32,140 nt of DNA from an uncultured Bacteroidales bacterium (GTDB lineage Bacteria > Bacteroidota > Bacteroidia > Bacteroidales > F082): the NCBI GenBank assembly GCA_937896505.1, contig CALBNP010000029.1, positions 1 to 32,140 on the forward strand, given 5' to 3'. Positions 6,674 to 15,125 of the stretch are shown one piece after another. Numbering within the stretch: the stretch's first letter is position 1; each line of letters begins with the position of its first letter. A model generated the notes under the pieces. That model was not told where the DNA came from. It worked only from the letters and a program-made list of their open reading frames with translations, and made no database searches. Both the position numbers and the translations under genes were made by a program.

Positions 6674-9159
6674 CACATTATCTCCTCTAATTTAATGTTA
6701 TTGATATCGGCAGCAGTGAGAGTCATCAAGGCATCGTCGTCGAGCGAATCGTCGAAAGCCGTGCGTTTCGAGAGGTTTTTGACGGCCTTATCCAAGGCTT
6801 TGCGGACAGTGCGGCCATTGCCAAAATTCCTGTCGCGCGAGGCATAGACACGCACAAACAAATCGTGAATGGCAGCTTCGGCATCCTCAGCGATGATGTA
6901 TTCCTTCTTTGTGGCCATCGAAACGAAAATCTTTTCCAAGTCGTCAACATCGTAATCTTCAAAGATGATGGTTTCGTCGAAACGCGATTTGAGGCCTGAG
7001 TTCTGGTTGAGGAATTCATTCATCTCGCGCGTGTAACCAGCGGCAATGCAGACGAACTTGCCCTTGTGGTTTTCGAGCAGCGGCACCAAGGTGTTGATGC
7101 ACTCCGGACCATAGTCGCCGGCGCCGCCTGTGCAGAGCGAATAGGCTTCATCGATGAAGAGCACGCCGCCCATGGCTTTCATCACCACTTCCTTGGTTTT
7201 CAGTGCTGTTTCGCCCACAAAATGCGACACAAGGTCGTCGCGGGTCACTTCATAGACATCGGCAGTCGAGATGACGCCCAACGAGCAGAGAATCTTGCCC
7301 ATCAGTCGGGCCACGGTGGTCTTGCCCGTACCCGGATTGCCCAAAAACAGGTAGTGGCTCAAGGTGATTTTAGGTGTACGGTTCTTGCGTTGCGCCAGTT
7401 GCTGTTCGCGACGAATGGTGACGGCCAAGTCGTTCAGACTTTCCTTGACACTTTCCAAACCCACCAAGGCATCAAGTTCTTTCATCACCTCTTTTATGTC
7501 AAATGAATTGCGCGCGCTTTCACCCGCAATATCATCGTAGGTCAACAATTTGCCTTCCTGTGCAACCTCAGCATCGCTCATCGTGCGCAATCTGATGCCG
7601 CGTCTTTCAATGGCGGCATCGAGGAAATTACGCACATCGCGGGCGTTGCCAAAGGTCTCGCTGCGACGGTTATACATATTCTCAAATTCAATGTGCATCT
7701 TCTCGTCGGCCTCGTTGCTGAAAGTAAAGCCGCGTTTTTGGGCCATACTCCTGAAAATCAGTTCCAATTCGACAGCGTTATAATCGGGGAAGGCAATCTG
7801 TTTCTTGAAACGCGAAGACAGACCCGGATTCATTTTCAGGAATTCCTTCATCTCATCACGATAACCAGCGGCAATACAGACGAACTCACCTTTCCTGTTT
7901 TCCAAAATCGGGACCAACTTGTCGATACCAGCCTTGCCAAACTGTCCGTCGTTGAGGCCGTAGGCTTCGTCAATGAAAAGCACGCCGCCCATGGCACGGT
8001 CAACGGCTTCCTGGATATTGCGTTCAGTGCCACCCACAACGTCGGAAATCAAGTCCTTACCCGCCACTTCGACATACTGACCTTTTGGAAGAACGCCCAA
8101 AGCCCCGAGAATGTCGGCAAAGATGCGCGCAATGGTCGTCTTTCCCGTTCCAGGGTTGCCCGAAAACACATAGTGGTCGCTGATGCGCAACTTGGCATCG
8201 GGACCGCTTTCGCGTTGAGTTTCCCTGATATTGTCAATGATTTTATGAATCTCGTCTTTCACACTTTGCAGGCCGATGAAATCATCAAGTTCCTTCCAAA
8301 TCTCGGCTTCGGTGCGCGGCACGAATATTTCGCCTTTAATATCTTGCTCGTCAACTTGTTGACTTCCTCTGCTCAAAGCACTTATCGCCAATTCTTCGGC
8401 CTTGGCGTCGGCCAAATGGCCATTGCTTTCGGTGCCTTCGCCCTTGCGCAAAAACCATTCGAAATGCGACTGCAACTTTTTGGCCGCTTCGGGCGACAGA
8501 GTCAACTTGTATTTTTCCTTCAACGAAAGGGCGCAGATTTGCGTCAAGGCCTTATCGTCGAAAGGCTTCAGGGCGAAACGGAACTCGAACAAGGAAGCCG
8601 CATCGGGGTTGCTGGAAAGGAACTCCTCCAAGCCACGACTCAAACCGGTCATGAAAACGAAAGGCATCTTGCTAGCATTGTTGCGCATACGCGAAAACAA
8701 GCGGTCGAGGTCGTTCACATCGTTAGCATCGCCATTAGGCAGAAGTTTCTGCACATTGGTCAGCACCAAAACGCCCTCCTTGACTTCGTCAAGATGCTCA
8801 TCGAACTTATCCATCCAAATCTTGAAATCGGCAGCATCAACGACTTTAGGCTTCGGCTGGCTCACCATGCCCGCCTTGAGCAAGATTTCGAAAAGCCTAT
8901 CGACCATGAAACGCTTGCCAGTTCCGGCCTTGCCTAAAATGACGGCATCCATCTGTATATGCACATTGGCACCATTTTTCTTGAGTTGCGAAGCGACATT
9001 AGCCCTGTCCCTGAACTTTTCTATCTCGCCAAACAAATCGTCCTTGGCAAAAAACTCCTTAAACAGCTGCTTCGCTGATGTTTGGAAAGCTTCGCCGCAA
9101 TGTTTGCAGAACTTGGCTTCATCGCGGTTTGGCGTATGGCAATGTTCACATGTTTTCAT
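6673..9159 (-). CDS. Tandem CbxX/CfxQ-type AAA+ ATPase with zinc ribbon
   Basis: Predicted ATP-driven remodelling protein of 828 residues. It starts with a zinc ribbon (C4, C7, C18, C21). A first P-loop-like domain follows (GKAGTGKR at 76-83, with Arg in place of the usual Thr/Ser), with VLVLTNVQKLL as a weak Walker B; it looks degenerate. Two full AAA+ modules of the CbxX/CfxQ (EccA-like) kind follow. Walker A is GNPGTGKTT near 331 and again near 604. Walker B is GVLFIDEAYGLN and GVLFIDEAYSLC, followed by FVCIAAGY and an Arg-finger region GLSSRF/GLKSRF. Family members remodel Rubisco or serve type VII secretion; neither is indicated here. It overlaps the kinase gene by 14 bases, so the two are probably made together. 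Confidence 0.9.
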   Translation of the reverse strand: MKTCEHCHTPNRDEAKFCKHCGEAFQTSAKQLFKEFFAKDDLFGEIEKFRDRANVASQLKKNGANVHIQMDAVILGKAGTGKRFMVDRLFEILLKAGMVSQPKPKVVDAADFKIWMDKFDEHLDEVKEGVLVLTNVQKLLPNGDANDVNDLDRLFSRMRNNASKMPFVFMTGLSRGLEEFLSSNPDAASLFEFRFALKPFDDKALTQICALSLKEKYKLTLSPEAAKKLQSHFEWFLRKGEGTESNGHLADAKAEELAISALSRGSQQVDEQDIKGEIFVPRTEAEIWKELDDFIGLQSVKDEIHKIIDNIRETQRESGPDAKLRISDHYVFSGNPGTGKTTIARIFADILGALGVLPKGQYVEVAGKDLISDVVGGTERNIQEAVDRAMGGVLFIDEAYGLNDGQFGKAGIDKLVPILENRKGEFVCIAAGYRDEMKEFLKMNPGLSSRFKKQIAFPDYNAVELELIFRSMAQKRGFTFSNEADEKMHIEFENMYNRRSETFGNARDVRNFLDAAIERRGIRLRTMSDAEVAQEGKLLTYDDIAGESARNSFDIKEVMKELDALVGLESVKESLNDLAVTIRREQQLAQRKNRTPKITLSHYLFLGNPGTGKTTVARLMGKILCSLGVISTADVYEVTRDDLVSHFVGETALKTKEVVMKAMGGVLFIDEAYSLCTGGAGDYGPECINTLVPLLENHKGKFVCIAAGYTREMNEFLNQNSGLKSRFDETIIFEDYDVDDLEKIFVSMATKKEYIIAEDAEAAIHDLFVRVYASRDRNFGNGRTVRKALDKAVKNLSKRTAFDDSLDDDALMTLTAADINNIKLEEIM

Positions 9160-11707
9160 TTTCCAGTTCTCCTACATTTATCGAATCGTTAACGATGATA
9201 GTCTCGGTCTCACCTTTTATTTTCGGTGTGTCATCGGGCAGCAAACGACTCAAAGCACCTAATATCAACACGACACCAACGAAAATGCCGACCCACTTCC
9301 ATCGGTCTTGCAAGTCGAGTTTCCAATATTCTATCGATTTGCCATCAACGACACCGTTGAGCGAGGAATCAAAATGTCTCTCGTCATTGAAAGCGAAATA
9401 TAAAGGTTCAAGCGTAAGTTCCTCAAAACCAGGATTCGCTACGGATTTTGCGTCACGCACAAACGGACTGAAATCAAAAAGCGTCTTGATGCTGAAAAAT
9501 ACAACGGCTGCCAAGACGACCAAACCATAAATCCAGACAATAAGCGAGCCTAAAAACTTGATTAAGAAGAAGATGATAAATGTTGCCACCGCACCAATAA
9601 CAATGGGGATGAAGCAACCAAGACCGTCGAAAAGCTTATAAGAAACTATGATTGTAACAATGCCTAACACAACAAAATACCAACTATTAATCTGAATCGA
9701 GCTTGTATCAACAGTGGGTTTGGCATACAGAGTAATTATGATTTTGATGAATAAAAATACTGCAGGAATAAGTGCCAAAGCCACGGTCAACACCTTTTGG
9801 ATGATGCTACGCGCCCAGTTGCGCTTGATTTTGCTCTTGGCATTGTCCGAAACGGATTGAGCTTCGGTGCGTGCTTCGATGAACCTCTCGAAATTTTCGT
9901 TTTCGGTATCGGCCACACCCAAGGCTTGCACATATTGCTCCAACAATTTCTCGTAAGCATATTTCGGTTTAAAGTTGGCATTGGGGTCTTCGTGATATTG
10001 CACCGCGAGCCAACCGCGCAATCCCTTGTCGTTCTGCAAGTCATATTCCAGTTCCTTTTTCGGAGCTTTCAGGAAATCATCGAGATTTTTCAGCACCTGG
10101 CCCGTACGCGAAAGTCGATATTCTGGCGTTGCGCCATAGCCAACGATGGCTTTCATCATTGCCACTTGATCCTTGTAGTTTCTGTCTTTCGGACCGGCTT
10201 TTTTCTCATCGTCTTTTGAAGGAGTAACGCAGTAACCGAACCATTTGCGCTGTTTCGCGAAACGATTTCCCTTGTGGTCGAAAAACCAAGGCAGGTAGTC
10301 GGCATCGCCACCATTCTGGAAACTCCAAACGATGTTGTACGCCAACTCAGGGCTATAAATCTTTTCAGCTTTCGCCCCGTCGAAATCGCTCAAAAGCGCA
10401 TCGTCATCGGCGTTGTTCTTCGTGAAATAGAGATAATACACCTTGTTGAGCAATCGCCCGATGGCTTCGCCGGTCATGGCATAGTCGGGATGCTTGGTAT
10501 CGCAGCAAAGGTTGAGGTCGTAGAAAGGATTCAGCGTGTGGACAGCAGCCAAAAAGCCCATGTTTTCGTCGTCGGGATAGTCCTCTTCGACAATCTTTTC
10601 AATTTCGACTTGCACTTCAGGACAATACTCAAGCCACTTGCTGATTTTGCCGCTATAAAGGAATTTCTTAGCCAGATCGGCATCTTCAACCATGAAAGCG
10701 GCCAGTTCTTCGGGCGTGTGTGCAATCTGGTTTTTACTACTGTTATATATGATATTGAGACCTTTAACCTTGGTCTCGTCATAAATCTCAACTTTCTTTC
10801 CTTTGACGAAATCCTGAATCTGTTTCAAGCCCCAACGATGGGCCGGGTCGCGGGTCAGCAGTCCCCGCGTAATGGTAAACAGAGGTTCGGGCATGTCGGT
10901 TGGCACCACGATACCGTCGTGGGCTTTCTGCATGGCCATCAGCGTTTCCTTGGCGCGGAAAGCCGATTCGCCATACCAAAGGCTGAGAATGGTCATGCCC
11001 AATGAGTAGAAATCGGCGGCGGGGGTCAGGTTGCAGTAGGTCTTGTTGTCGATGATGACCGTGCTGGCCGGGTCATAGACTTCGGGTGCGGCATAAATGG
11101 GAGTCCGGCTCTGCAAAGTCTGCACCTTGCCATGGTCGAGAATATCGGCAATGCCGAAATCGCAAAGCAGACAGTCCCAAGTCGATTCGTTGTTAACCAA
11201 TATGTTGGCTGGTTTCACATCCTTGTGAATGAAACCCAAGCGATGACATTGGTCGAGCGCCATGGCCGTCTTCAATGCGATTTTCATGATGGCGTCCTTG
11301 TTGCCTTTCAGGTTGAAATCGCTCACTGCCCCTTTCGGACAATGTTGCATCAGTTCGAAGCAACGCTGCTCGCCTTGAAAATCCATGGTGCCAAAATCGT
11401 AGAGGTCGATGAGGTAGCCTTTGCCACACAACTGCTTCACCAGAGGAAGAACAGATAAGTTAAAAGTGTAGCCTTCCTTATAGATTTTCAGTACTTTGCC
11501 ATCATCTCTTACAATGATGTCGGCTTGCGACCCACAGTGCAAAGTGTCACCTTGCGGAGCCGTTGCCGTGCCCTGTGGAACAGTAGCAGTAGATTGTGGA
11601 GCCGTAGCGGTGCCTTGAGGTGATGTTGCGGTACCTTGTGGAGCCGTTGCCGTTCCCTGCGGAGGCTGCTTCTTTGCGCTTTTCAATCTTTCAGAAAGGT
11701 CTGACAT
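9146..11707 (-). CDS. Membrane-anchored Ser/Thr protein kinase
   Basis: Hanks-type kinase of 853 residues, the likely signal input of this cluster. An N-terminal tail has five 7-residue repeats of the PQGTATA kind (residues 16-53). The kinase domain has Lys74 (VLKIYK) as the probable ATP-binding Lys. The catalytic loop is HKDVKPAN with Asp163, Lys165 and Asn168, so it is an HKD rather than HRD kinase. DFG lies at 183-185 and APE at 207-209, with ADFYSLGMTILSLWYG after it. The usual Gly-rich loop is poor (CGSQAD). A long middle region of unknown fold follows. Near the C-terminus are several hydrophobic segments (e.g. VALALIPAVFLFIKIIITL, YFVVLGIVTIIVSY, WVGIFVGVVLILGAL), placing it in the inner membrane. 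It overlaps the AAA+ gene by 14 bases. Confidence 0.9.
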   Translation of the reverse strand: MSDLSERLKSAKKQPPQGTATAPQGTATSPQGTATAPQSTATVPQGTATAPQGDTLHCGSQADIIVRDDGKVLKIYKEGYTFNLSVLPLVKQLCGKGYLIDLYDFGTMDFQGEQRCFELMQHCPKGAVSDFNLKGNKDAIMKIALKTAMALDQCHRLGFIHKDVKPANILVNNESTWDCLLCDFGIADILDHGKVQTLQSRTPIYAAPEVYDPASTVIIDNKTYCNLTPAADFYSLGMTILSLWYGESAFRAKETLMAMQKAHDGIVVPTDMPEPLFTITRGLLTRDPAHRWGLKQIQDFVKGKKVEIYDETKVKGLNIIYNSSKNQIAHTPEELAAFMVEDADLAKKFLYSGKISKWLEYCPEVQVEIEKIVEEDYPDDENMGFLAAVHTLNPFYDLNLCCDTKHPDYAMTGEAIGRLLNKVYYLYFTKNNADDDALLSDFDGAKAEKIYSPELAYNIVWSFQNGGDADYLPWFFDHKGNRFAKQRKWFGYCVTPSKDDEKKAGPKDRNYKDQVAMMKAIVGYGATPEYRLSRTGQVLKNLDDFLKAPKKELEYDLQNDKGLRGWLAVQYHEDPNANFKPKYAYEKLLEQYVQALGVADTENENFERFIEARTEAQSVSDNAKSKIKRNWARSIIQKVLTVALALIPAVFLFIKIIITLYAKPTVDTSSIQINSWYFVVLGIVTIIVSYKLFDGLGCFIPIVIGAVATFIIFFLIKFLGSLIVWIYGLVVLAAVVFFSIKTLFDFSPFVRDAKSVANPGFEELTLEPLYFAFNDERHFDSSLNGVVDGKSIEYWKLDLQDRWKWVGIFVGVVLILGALSRLLPDDTPKIKGETETIIVNDSINVGELENENM
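11549..11662 (-). repeat. 21-bp tandem repeats in the kinase gene
   Basis: Five consecutive 21-bp units and a partial sixth encode PQGTATA, PQGTATS, PQGTATA, PQSTATV, PQGTATA and PQG. Units differ mostly at third codon positions, which argues for maintenance at protein level rather than very recent slippage. The low-complexity Thr/Gln/Pro tail precedes the kinase fold and offers many Thr residues as possible autophosphorylation sites. Confidence 0.85.
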
Positions 11708-11733
11708 AACATATAATAGGGTTATGAATTATG

Positions 11734-11785
11734 GGTGATGGGTGGGTGGGTTATGGGTTAAACCATTCGCCAGTCACCATTTTAC
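11734..11785. repeat. Degenerate repeat at downstream edge of IVP gene
   Basis: GGTGATGGGTG at 11734-11744 is the reverse complement of part of the 20-mer found at 12230 and 13093. A degenerate forward copy (ACCATTCGCCAGTCACCAT) follows at 11762-11780. These lie in the 74-bp gap between the kinase and the four-helix-bundle gene. Confidence 0.55.
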
Positions 11786-12195
11786 GGATTGTTCTTGCTT
11801 TTTTGAAGGTTTTCTGTAGTAGTTTTGACAATGCTGGTAAGAATTTTACGAATTCGCAATAAATCGAGGATAACAGGCTCTGCTTTTTCCAAAGGAAGGT
11901 ATCCTATGTCTTTAAGAAGATTCAGCCAAAACTTTGTTTCTTTTGCTTCTTTTTTTGAAATATACATCTTGGCTAAGAAATCTGCTTTGCTTTGTCCTTC
12001 TTCTGCTTCACAAATATTGGCGCCAATAGATGTACCTGAACGTAACATCTGTTTCGACATCACATATTCTTTTCGGGAAGACTCTTCTGTCAAGAATTGA
12101 AACAATTCGACAATGTGTTTTGCAAAGTCATACGATAACTCTTCAACCGTCATTTTTTTCTTCTCTTCCTCTGTGGCAAATTCAATCATCCTCAT
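11782..12195 (-). CDS. Four-helix-bundle protein (IVP / S23 family)
   Basis: A 137-residue all-helical protein of the 23S rRNA intervening-sequence protein family. Diagnostic pieces are the YDFAKHIVELFQFL helix, then MLRSGTSIGANICEAEEGQSKADF (the family signature S.SI.aNi.Ea), and KEAKETKFWLNLL. The family forms small helical bundles; its role outside rRNA intervening sequences is unclear. An internal Met at residue 15 is a possible alternative start. The gene is bounded on both sides by copies of a short repeat also found beyond the next gene, and it interrupts a run of functionally coherent signalling genes. I infer that it was inserted. Function here is unknown. Confidence 0.88.
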   Translation of the reverse strand: MRMIEFATEEEKKKMTVEELSYDFAKHIVELFQFLTEESSRKEYVMSKQMLRSGTSIGANICEAEEGQSKADFLAKMYISKKEAKETKFWLNLLKDIGYLPLEKAEPVILDLLRIRKILTSIVKTTTENLQKSKNNP

Positions 12196-12229
12196 TTTTA
12201 TAATTGTTTAAAATTCAATAATCTAACCT

Positions 12230-12249
12230 TTCACCATTCACCCATCACC
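12230..12249. repeat. 20-bp intergenic repeat, copy 1
   Basis: TTCACCATTCACCCATCACC lies in the gap between the zinc-ribbon gene (stop at 12245, so it overlaps the gene end by five bases) and the IVP gene. An identical 20-mer occurs at 13093-13112, and a partial inverted copy at 11734-11744. Confidence 0.8.
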
Positions 12250-13051
12250 TTTCATATCTATACTCCTTTGTGGTTTCCACCACATCCTTGTCAACAATGA
12301 TGGTTTCGTACTGCCATGTTCCGCCGTGCCATGGTTCGCAGCATTCGCTGGGCTGATTGTGGAAGCAGCCGCAATAGTTGCATACCCAGCCTGTCCGGAC
12401 TTTTTCTTCGGTATGGATATGTATCTTGCGAGTAGTTTCGATGGCGACCTTGCGGGCCGAATAATAGTTGTATTGCTCTTGTGGCGTGCTGCCAGCGGGA
12501 GGTAGCATTTCGTCAAAAAGCTGGTTGATGTCTTTGACAACTTGCTGATATTCCGCCTTGACTTGCTCTGCATCAAATGTCTCGGCTTGCTGGCCAAGGA
12601 GTTCCAGTAAACGCTGTTCTGCTTCGGTGACCTGAGCTTGTTGCTTTTCAAGCATGGATTCCAGTTCGGCAGCACGGTCAATGAGTGCCGCCACTTGCTG
12701 CACCTTCGGGTCTTGCTTGGCCTTTTCGATGGCGCGTTGTGCTGCTTTGGTGAGAGCTGTGTTGCAATGGCGGCAATAGGAACGCACATTCAAGGTGCCG
12801 CAATTAGGACATTTTACACCGTTGGCAGGCATACCACATTCCTCACACACGCTTTCGCCAGATTCCATGGGCGCACCGCAAAATGTACAGTAGTCAACGA
12901 GTTTCTTGCCGCAATATGGACAAAATTCAGCCATCTTGTCGATTTCGACACCGCAATGCGGACATTTCCGAAGGTCGGACGGATGTTGCTCAGCCTTGGT
13001 TTTTCGCTGAGTTTGCTGCTGTGTGCGTATTTGCGTTCTCTGGTTGTCCAT
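12245..13051 (-). CDS. Multi zinc-ribbon, coiled-coil protein
   Basis: Unrecognised 268-residue cytosolic protein. After a polar Gln/Thr/Arg-rich N-terminus come three zinc ribbons between about residues 30 and 95 (CPHCG...CPYCG, CTFCG...CEECG, CPNCG...CRHC). A Gln/Glu/Ala-rich coiled coil follows at about 100-165 (LIDRAAELESMLEKQQAQVTEAE). A further C-terminal CxxC...CC motif (CNYCGCFHNQPSECC) lies near residue 228. No catalytic motif is visible, so it is probably a scaffold. Zinc ribbons of the same short type open the AAA+ and FHA proteins of this cluster, which suggests that they work in one complex. The upstream gap to the M48 gene (72 bp) carries a repeat but no clear promoter. Confidence 0.72.
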   Translation of the reverse strand: MDNQRTQIRTQQQTQRKTKAEQHPSDLRKCPHCGVEIDKMAEFCPYCGKKLVDYCTFCGAPMESGESVCEECGMPANGVKCPNCGTLNVRSYCRHCNTALTKAAQRAIEKAKQDPKVQQVAALIDRAAELESMLEKQQAQVTEAEQRLLELLGQQAETFDAEQVKAEYQQVVKDINQLFDEMLPPAGSTPQEQYNYYSARKVAIETTRKIHIHTEEKVRTGWVCNYCGCFHNQPSECCEPWHGGTWQYETIIVDKDVVETTKEYRYER

Positions 13052-13092
13052 GTTTTATTTGCAGTAAAAATTGAAACTATAAAGTATCCTCC

Positions 13093-13112
13093 TTCACCAT
13101 TCACCCATCACC
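13093..13112. repeat. 20-bp intergenic repeat, copy 2
   Basis: TTCACCATTCACCCATCACC, identical over all 20 bases to 12230-12249. It lies in the 72-bp gap between the M48-like gene (stop at 13124) and the zinc-ribbon gene (start at 13051). Confidence 0.8.
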
Positions 13113-13123
13113 CGCCACAAAAA

Positions 13124-14410
13124 TTAGCTTATCGAACTGATGGATGGAATGAAGTTTTGGCGAATGCCAGCAGTGAGGAAACTAAATATCACTTCATCGC
13201 TGAACCCAAAGGTCTGATGCCCGATTTGGAACATGAGGTCGAGTTCCTTTTGGTCGAACTTGTGGTCGGTCACCGTCAGGTTAACGATATAACTGAACAA
13301 GTCGGCTTTCATGTCAGGATTGATGTCCAGGATTCTTTGCACACTCTCGTTGAAAATCTTGCAGCAGTCGCCTTGGCTGACTTGTTCCAAAATCGACTTC
13401 GGGAACATGTAATAGCTCGACATGGAGAGCAGTATGTGCTCGATTTCTTCCTGCGTGACCTGCCCGTCGGCATTGGCCATGATGAGACCCGCCGAAGCCA
13501 TGAAATACACCATGTAGTCCTCAATTTCCTCGGTGTTAAGTCGCGCTATGGCATCGATAAGCACATTCATTCCATCATTGAGTTCCTTCTCGGTACGTGC
13601 GTTGGCAAACAAGTTGAGGGCCTCAATGCGGATTGGGCTGACCGGATGCGTGTAACCATCGTTAAGGCTCAGGCCCTTGCCGTTGATGTAATGTCCCAAA
13701 ATGTTTCGGTTTTCCTCAATGAACGCTGAAATGTTGACTTCCATCTTATCCAGTTTCAGTCCCGATTTCAGCTTGAATTCAGAAGAGATGCAGGCATCAA
13801 GGTCTTTCACAGCGAGATAGCCATAGCGGTCGGCGAAGAGTTCGCTCATCTGTTTCCACAAGAAGAACTTATAACGCAAAGGCAAGGGCAGGTTGGGCAT
13901 TCCGGTTTGCGGATCAGGCGGAAACACGAAACTGATGATGTCTTTCAGGAACATGTTTTCGTCGGCAAGATGGCCCAGTTCGTGACCCACCACCGAGCAG
14001 AGTTCCTTCTCGCTCATCACATCAATCAAAGCTGAGTTGATTTGCACGATATAAGGGCTATCGGGGTCGATGGATGTATAGCAATAGGCTCCCGCATTGA
14101 GCGAGGAACTGCTGACGACAAAGAAATCGACGGGATGCTCGAAATTCAGCGTTTCCTTCACGCCTTCAAGCAATTTGTAAAGATGTGGCGTGACGCTTTC
14201 GCTCACTTTCAGGCTTTCACCTTCCATCTTGATGCGCAAGTGGCGGTCGTCCATCTTGTCGGCACCGATGCGTTTCATGAGGTCATAAACCACATCGCCC
14301 TGAAGCGCTTGATAAAGCTGTTCGGTGAGCTGGCGGTAGCGTGGTATTTCAGGCAACAGCAGGTTCTGTTTCTTCTGCTGCATCCGGGCTTTGTATTCTG
14401 CTGCGTTCAT
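13124..14410 (-). CDS. Cytosolic M48-like metallopeptidase with TerB-like tail
   Basis: Predicted zinc peptidase of 428 residues. The active-site helix SVVGHELGHLADE carries HExxH near residues 142-146. A downstream ELFADRYG supplies the likely third zinc ligand, as in M48 (HtpX/Ste24) enzymes. Unlike those, there is no membrane helix, so the domain appears soluble. The last ~130 residues contain a TerB-like helical region (GLIMANADGQVTQEEIEHILL and VTDHKFDQKELDLMFQIG), where the acidic D-G-x-hydrophobic-x-x-x-E motif is typical of TerB. The TerB link ties it to the TerB-like/Sel1 gene that opens the cluster. It starts 14 bases after the small gene at 14425-14646. Confidence 0.82.
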   Translation of the reverse strand: MNAAEYKARMQQKKQNLLLPEIPRYRQLTEQLYQALQGDVVYDLMKRIGADKMDDRHLRIKMEGESLKVSESVTPHLYKLLEGVKETLNFEHPVDFFVVSSSSLNAGAYCYTSIDPDSPYIVQINSALIDVMSEKELCSVVGHELGHLADENMFLKDIISFVFPPDPQTGMPNLPLPLRYKFFLWKQMSELFADRYGYLAVKDLDACISSEFKLKSGLKLDKMEVNISAFIEENRNILGHYINGKGLSLNDGYTHPVSPIRIEALNLFANARTEKELNDGMNVLIDAIARLNTEEIEDYMVYFMASAGLIMANADGQVTQEEIEHILLSMSSYYMFPKSILEQVSQGDCCKIFNESVQRILDINPDMKADLFSYIVNLTVTDHKFDQKELDLMFQIGHQTFGFSDEVIFSFLTAGIRQNFIPSISSIS

Positions 14411-14424
14411 AGGCGTAATATATT

Positions 14425-14646
14425 CTATTTATAAAAATTTTCCATCTCTTCAAATAAAGCGACTGGTCCCCAATGCCAAAGTTTGGTTTCTTCTTTTTCA
14501 AGCCGCTTGTAAAGTTCGGAGTGATAAAAATGGCGAAGAGCATCAAGAGCCGTACCACCGTGAAAATCCTGATAAATGCCCGAAACCAAGGCTGCCTTGC
14601 CTGGCAAAAGCAAGTAAAGATTCTCATTTGTGATTTCTACATTCAT
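14425..14646 (-). CDS. Small protein of a DUF3990/DUF3791 triad
   Basis: Seventy-three residues, mostly helical and charged, with the memorable stretch LYKRLEKEETKLWHWGP. Small proteins with a similar Y..L..EETK.WH pattern accompany DUF3990/DUF3791 genes as far as I recall, but I cannot name a family with certainty. The ATG overlaps the DUF3990 stop (ATGA), so the three small genes form a coupled unit. A role as antitoxin or accessory subunit is an inference from position and size only. Confidence 0.65.
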   Translation of the reverse strand: MNVEITNENLYLLLPGKAALVSGIYQDFHGGTALDALRHFYHSELYKRLEKEETKLWHWGPVALFEEMENFYK

Positions 14647-15125
14647 AATTCAACCTCCTTTGCTTCAACAAATGTAAGAACTGACAATGATTCTTCAGTA
14701 TGAAAAAGCATTTGGTCAATCAACAGATAGGTCTTTAATTCCTGAATCAGAGTAGCCTTACTTATCAAACCGGCCTCATAAAGAGCAAACTGAGCGTAAA
14801 CCTTATCGTTTGCCACAGGACCGAAAACAATATCATAATCATGCTGAAATTTGGTTTCAGTACGGTTTTTCATAACGAAATCGACCCATTGCTCGTTTGG
14901 TTCGTTAAAACGCAACACTTTCAAGGTCTTAAAAGCCGCTTCGTCAAACTCATATTTATTGACGAATCCTGAAGATTTCTGTTCCGCTGACTTCCGCTTC
15001 ACCCATTGCAAAGCCTGTTCGAATGAAGTTGTCGTATAGAAACCGCTGCCATAGTCCAACGTTCTTGAAGGTTGCAACAAGACAGGTTTTTCAACCCTAA
15101 CCAAACTGCCGTGATAAAGTATCAT
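14643..15125 (-). CDS. DUF3990 protein (ADP-ribosyltransferase-like)
   Basis: A 160-residue cytosolic protein of the DUF3990 type. The N-terminus MILYHGSLVRVEKP and the following DYGSGFYTTTSFEQALQW segment resemble the HG and Y-x-T elements of the ADP-ribosyltransferase fold. This suggests an NAD-dependent toxin or modifying enzyme; that activity is an inference. The ATG at 15125 overlaps the DUF3791 stop (ATGA). It is preferred over the longer frame reaching 15170, because the family begins at the YHG strand. It sits between a small DUF3791 gene and another small gene, the arrangement of a toxin with accessory or antitoxin genes, within an otherwise unrelated signalling cluster. Confidence 0.78.
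   Translation of the reverse strand: MILYHGSLVRVEKPVLLQPSRTLDYGSGFYTTTSFEQALQWVKRKSAEQKSSGFVNKYEFDEAAFKTLKVLRFNEPNEQWVDFVMKNRTETKFQHDYDIVFGPVANDKVYAQFALYEAGLISKATLIQELKTYLLIDQMLFHTEESLSVLTFVEAKEVEL

Noticed and set aside
5427..12195. Type VI or type VII secretion locus
   Set aside because: A kinase, PP2C, FHA and EccA-like AAA+ suggest it, but no sheath, baseplate, FtsK/EccC or WXG100 gene is present in the window.
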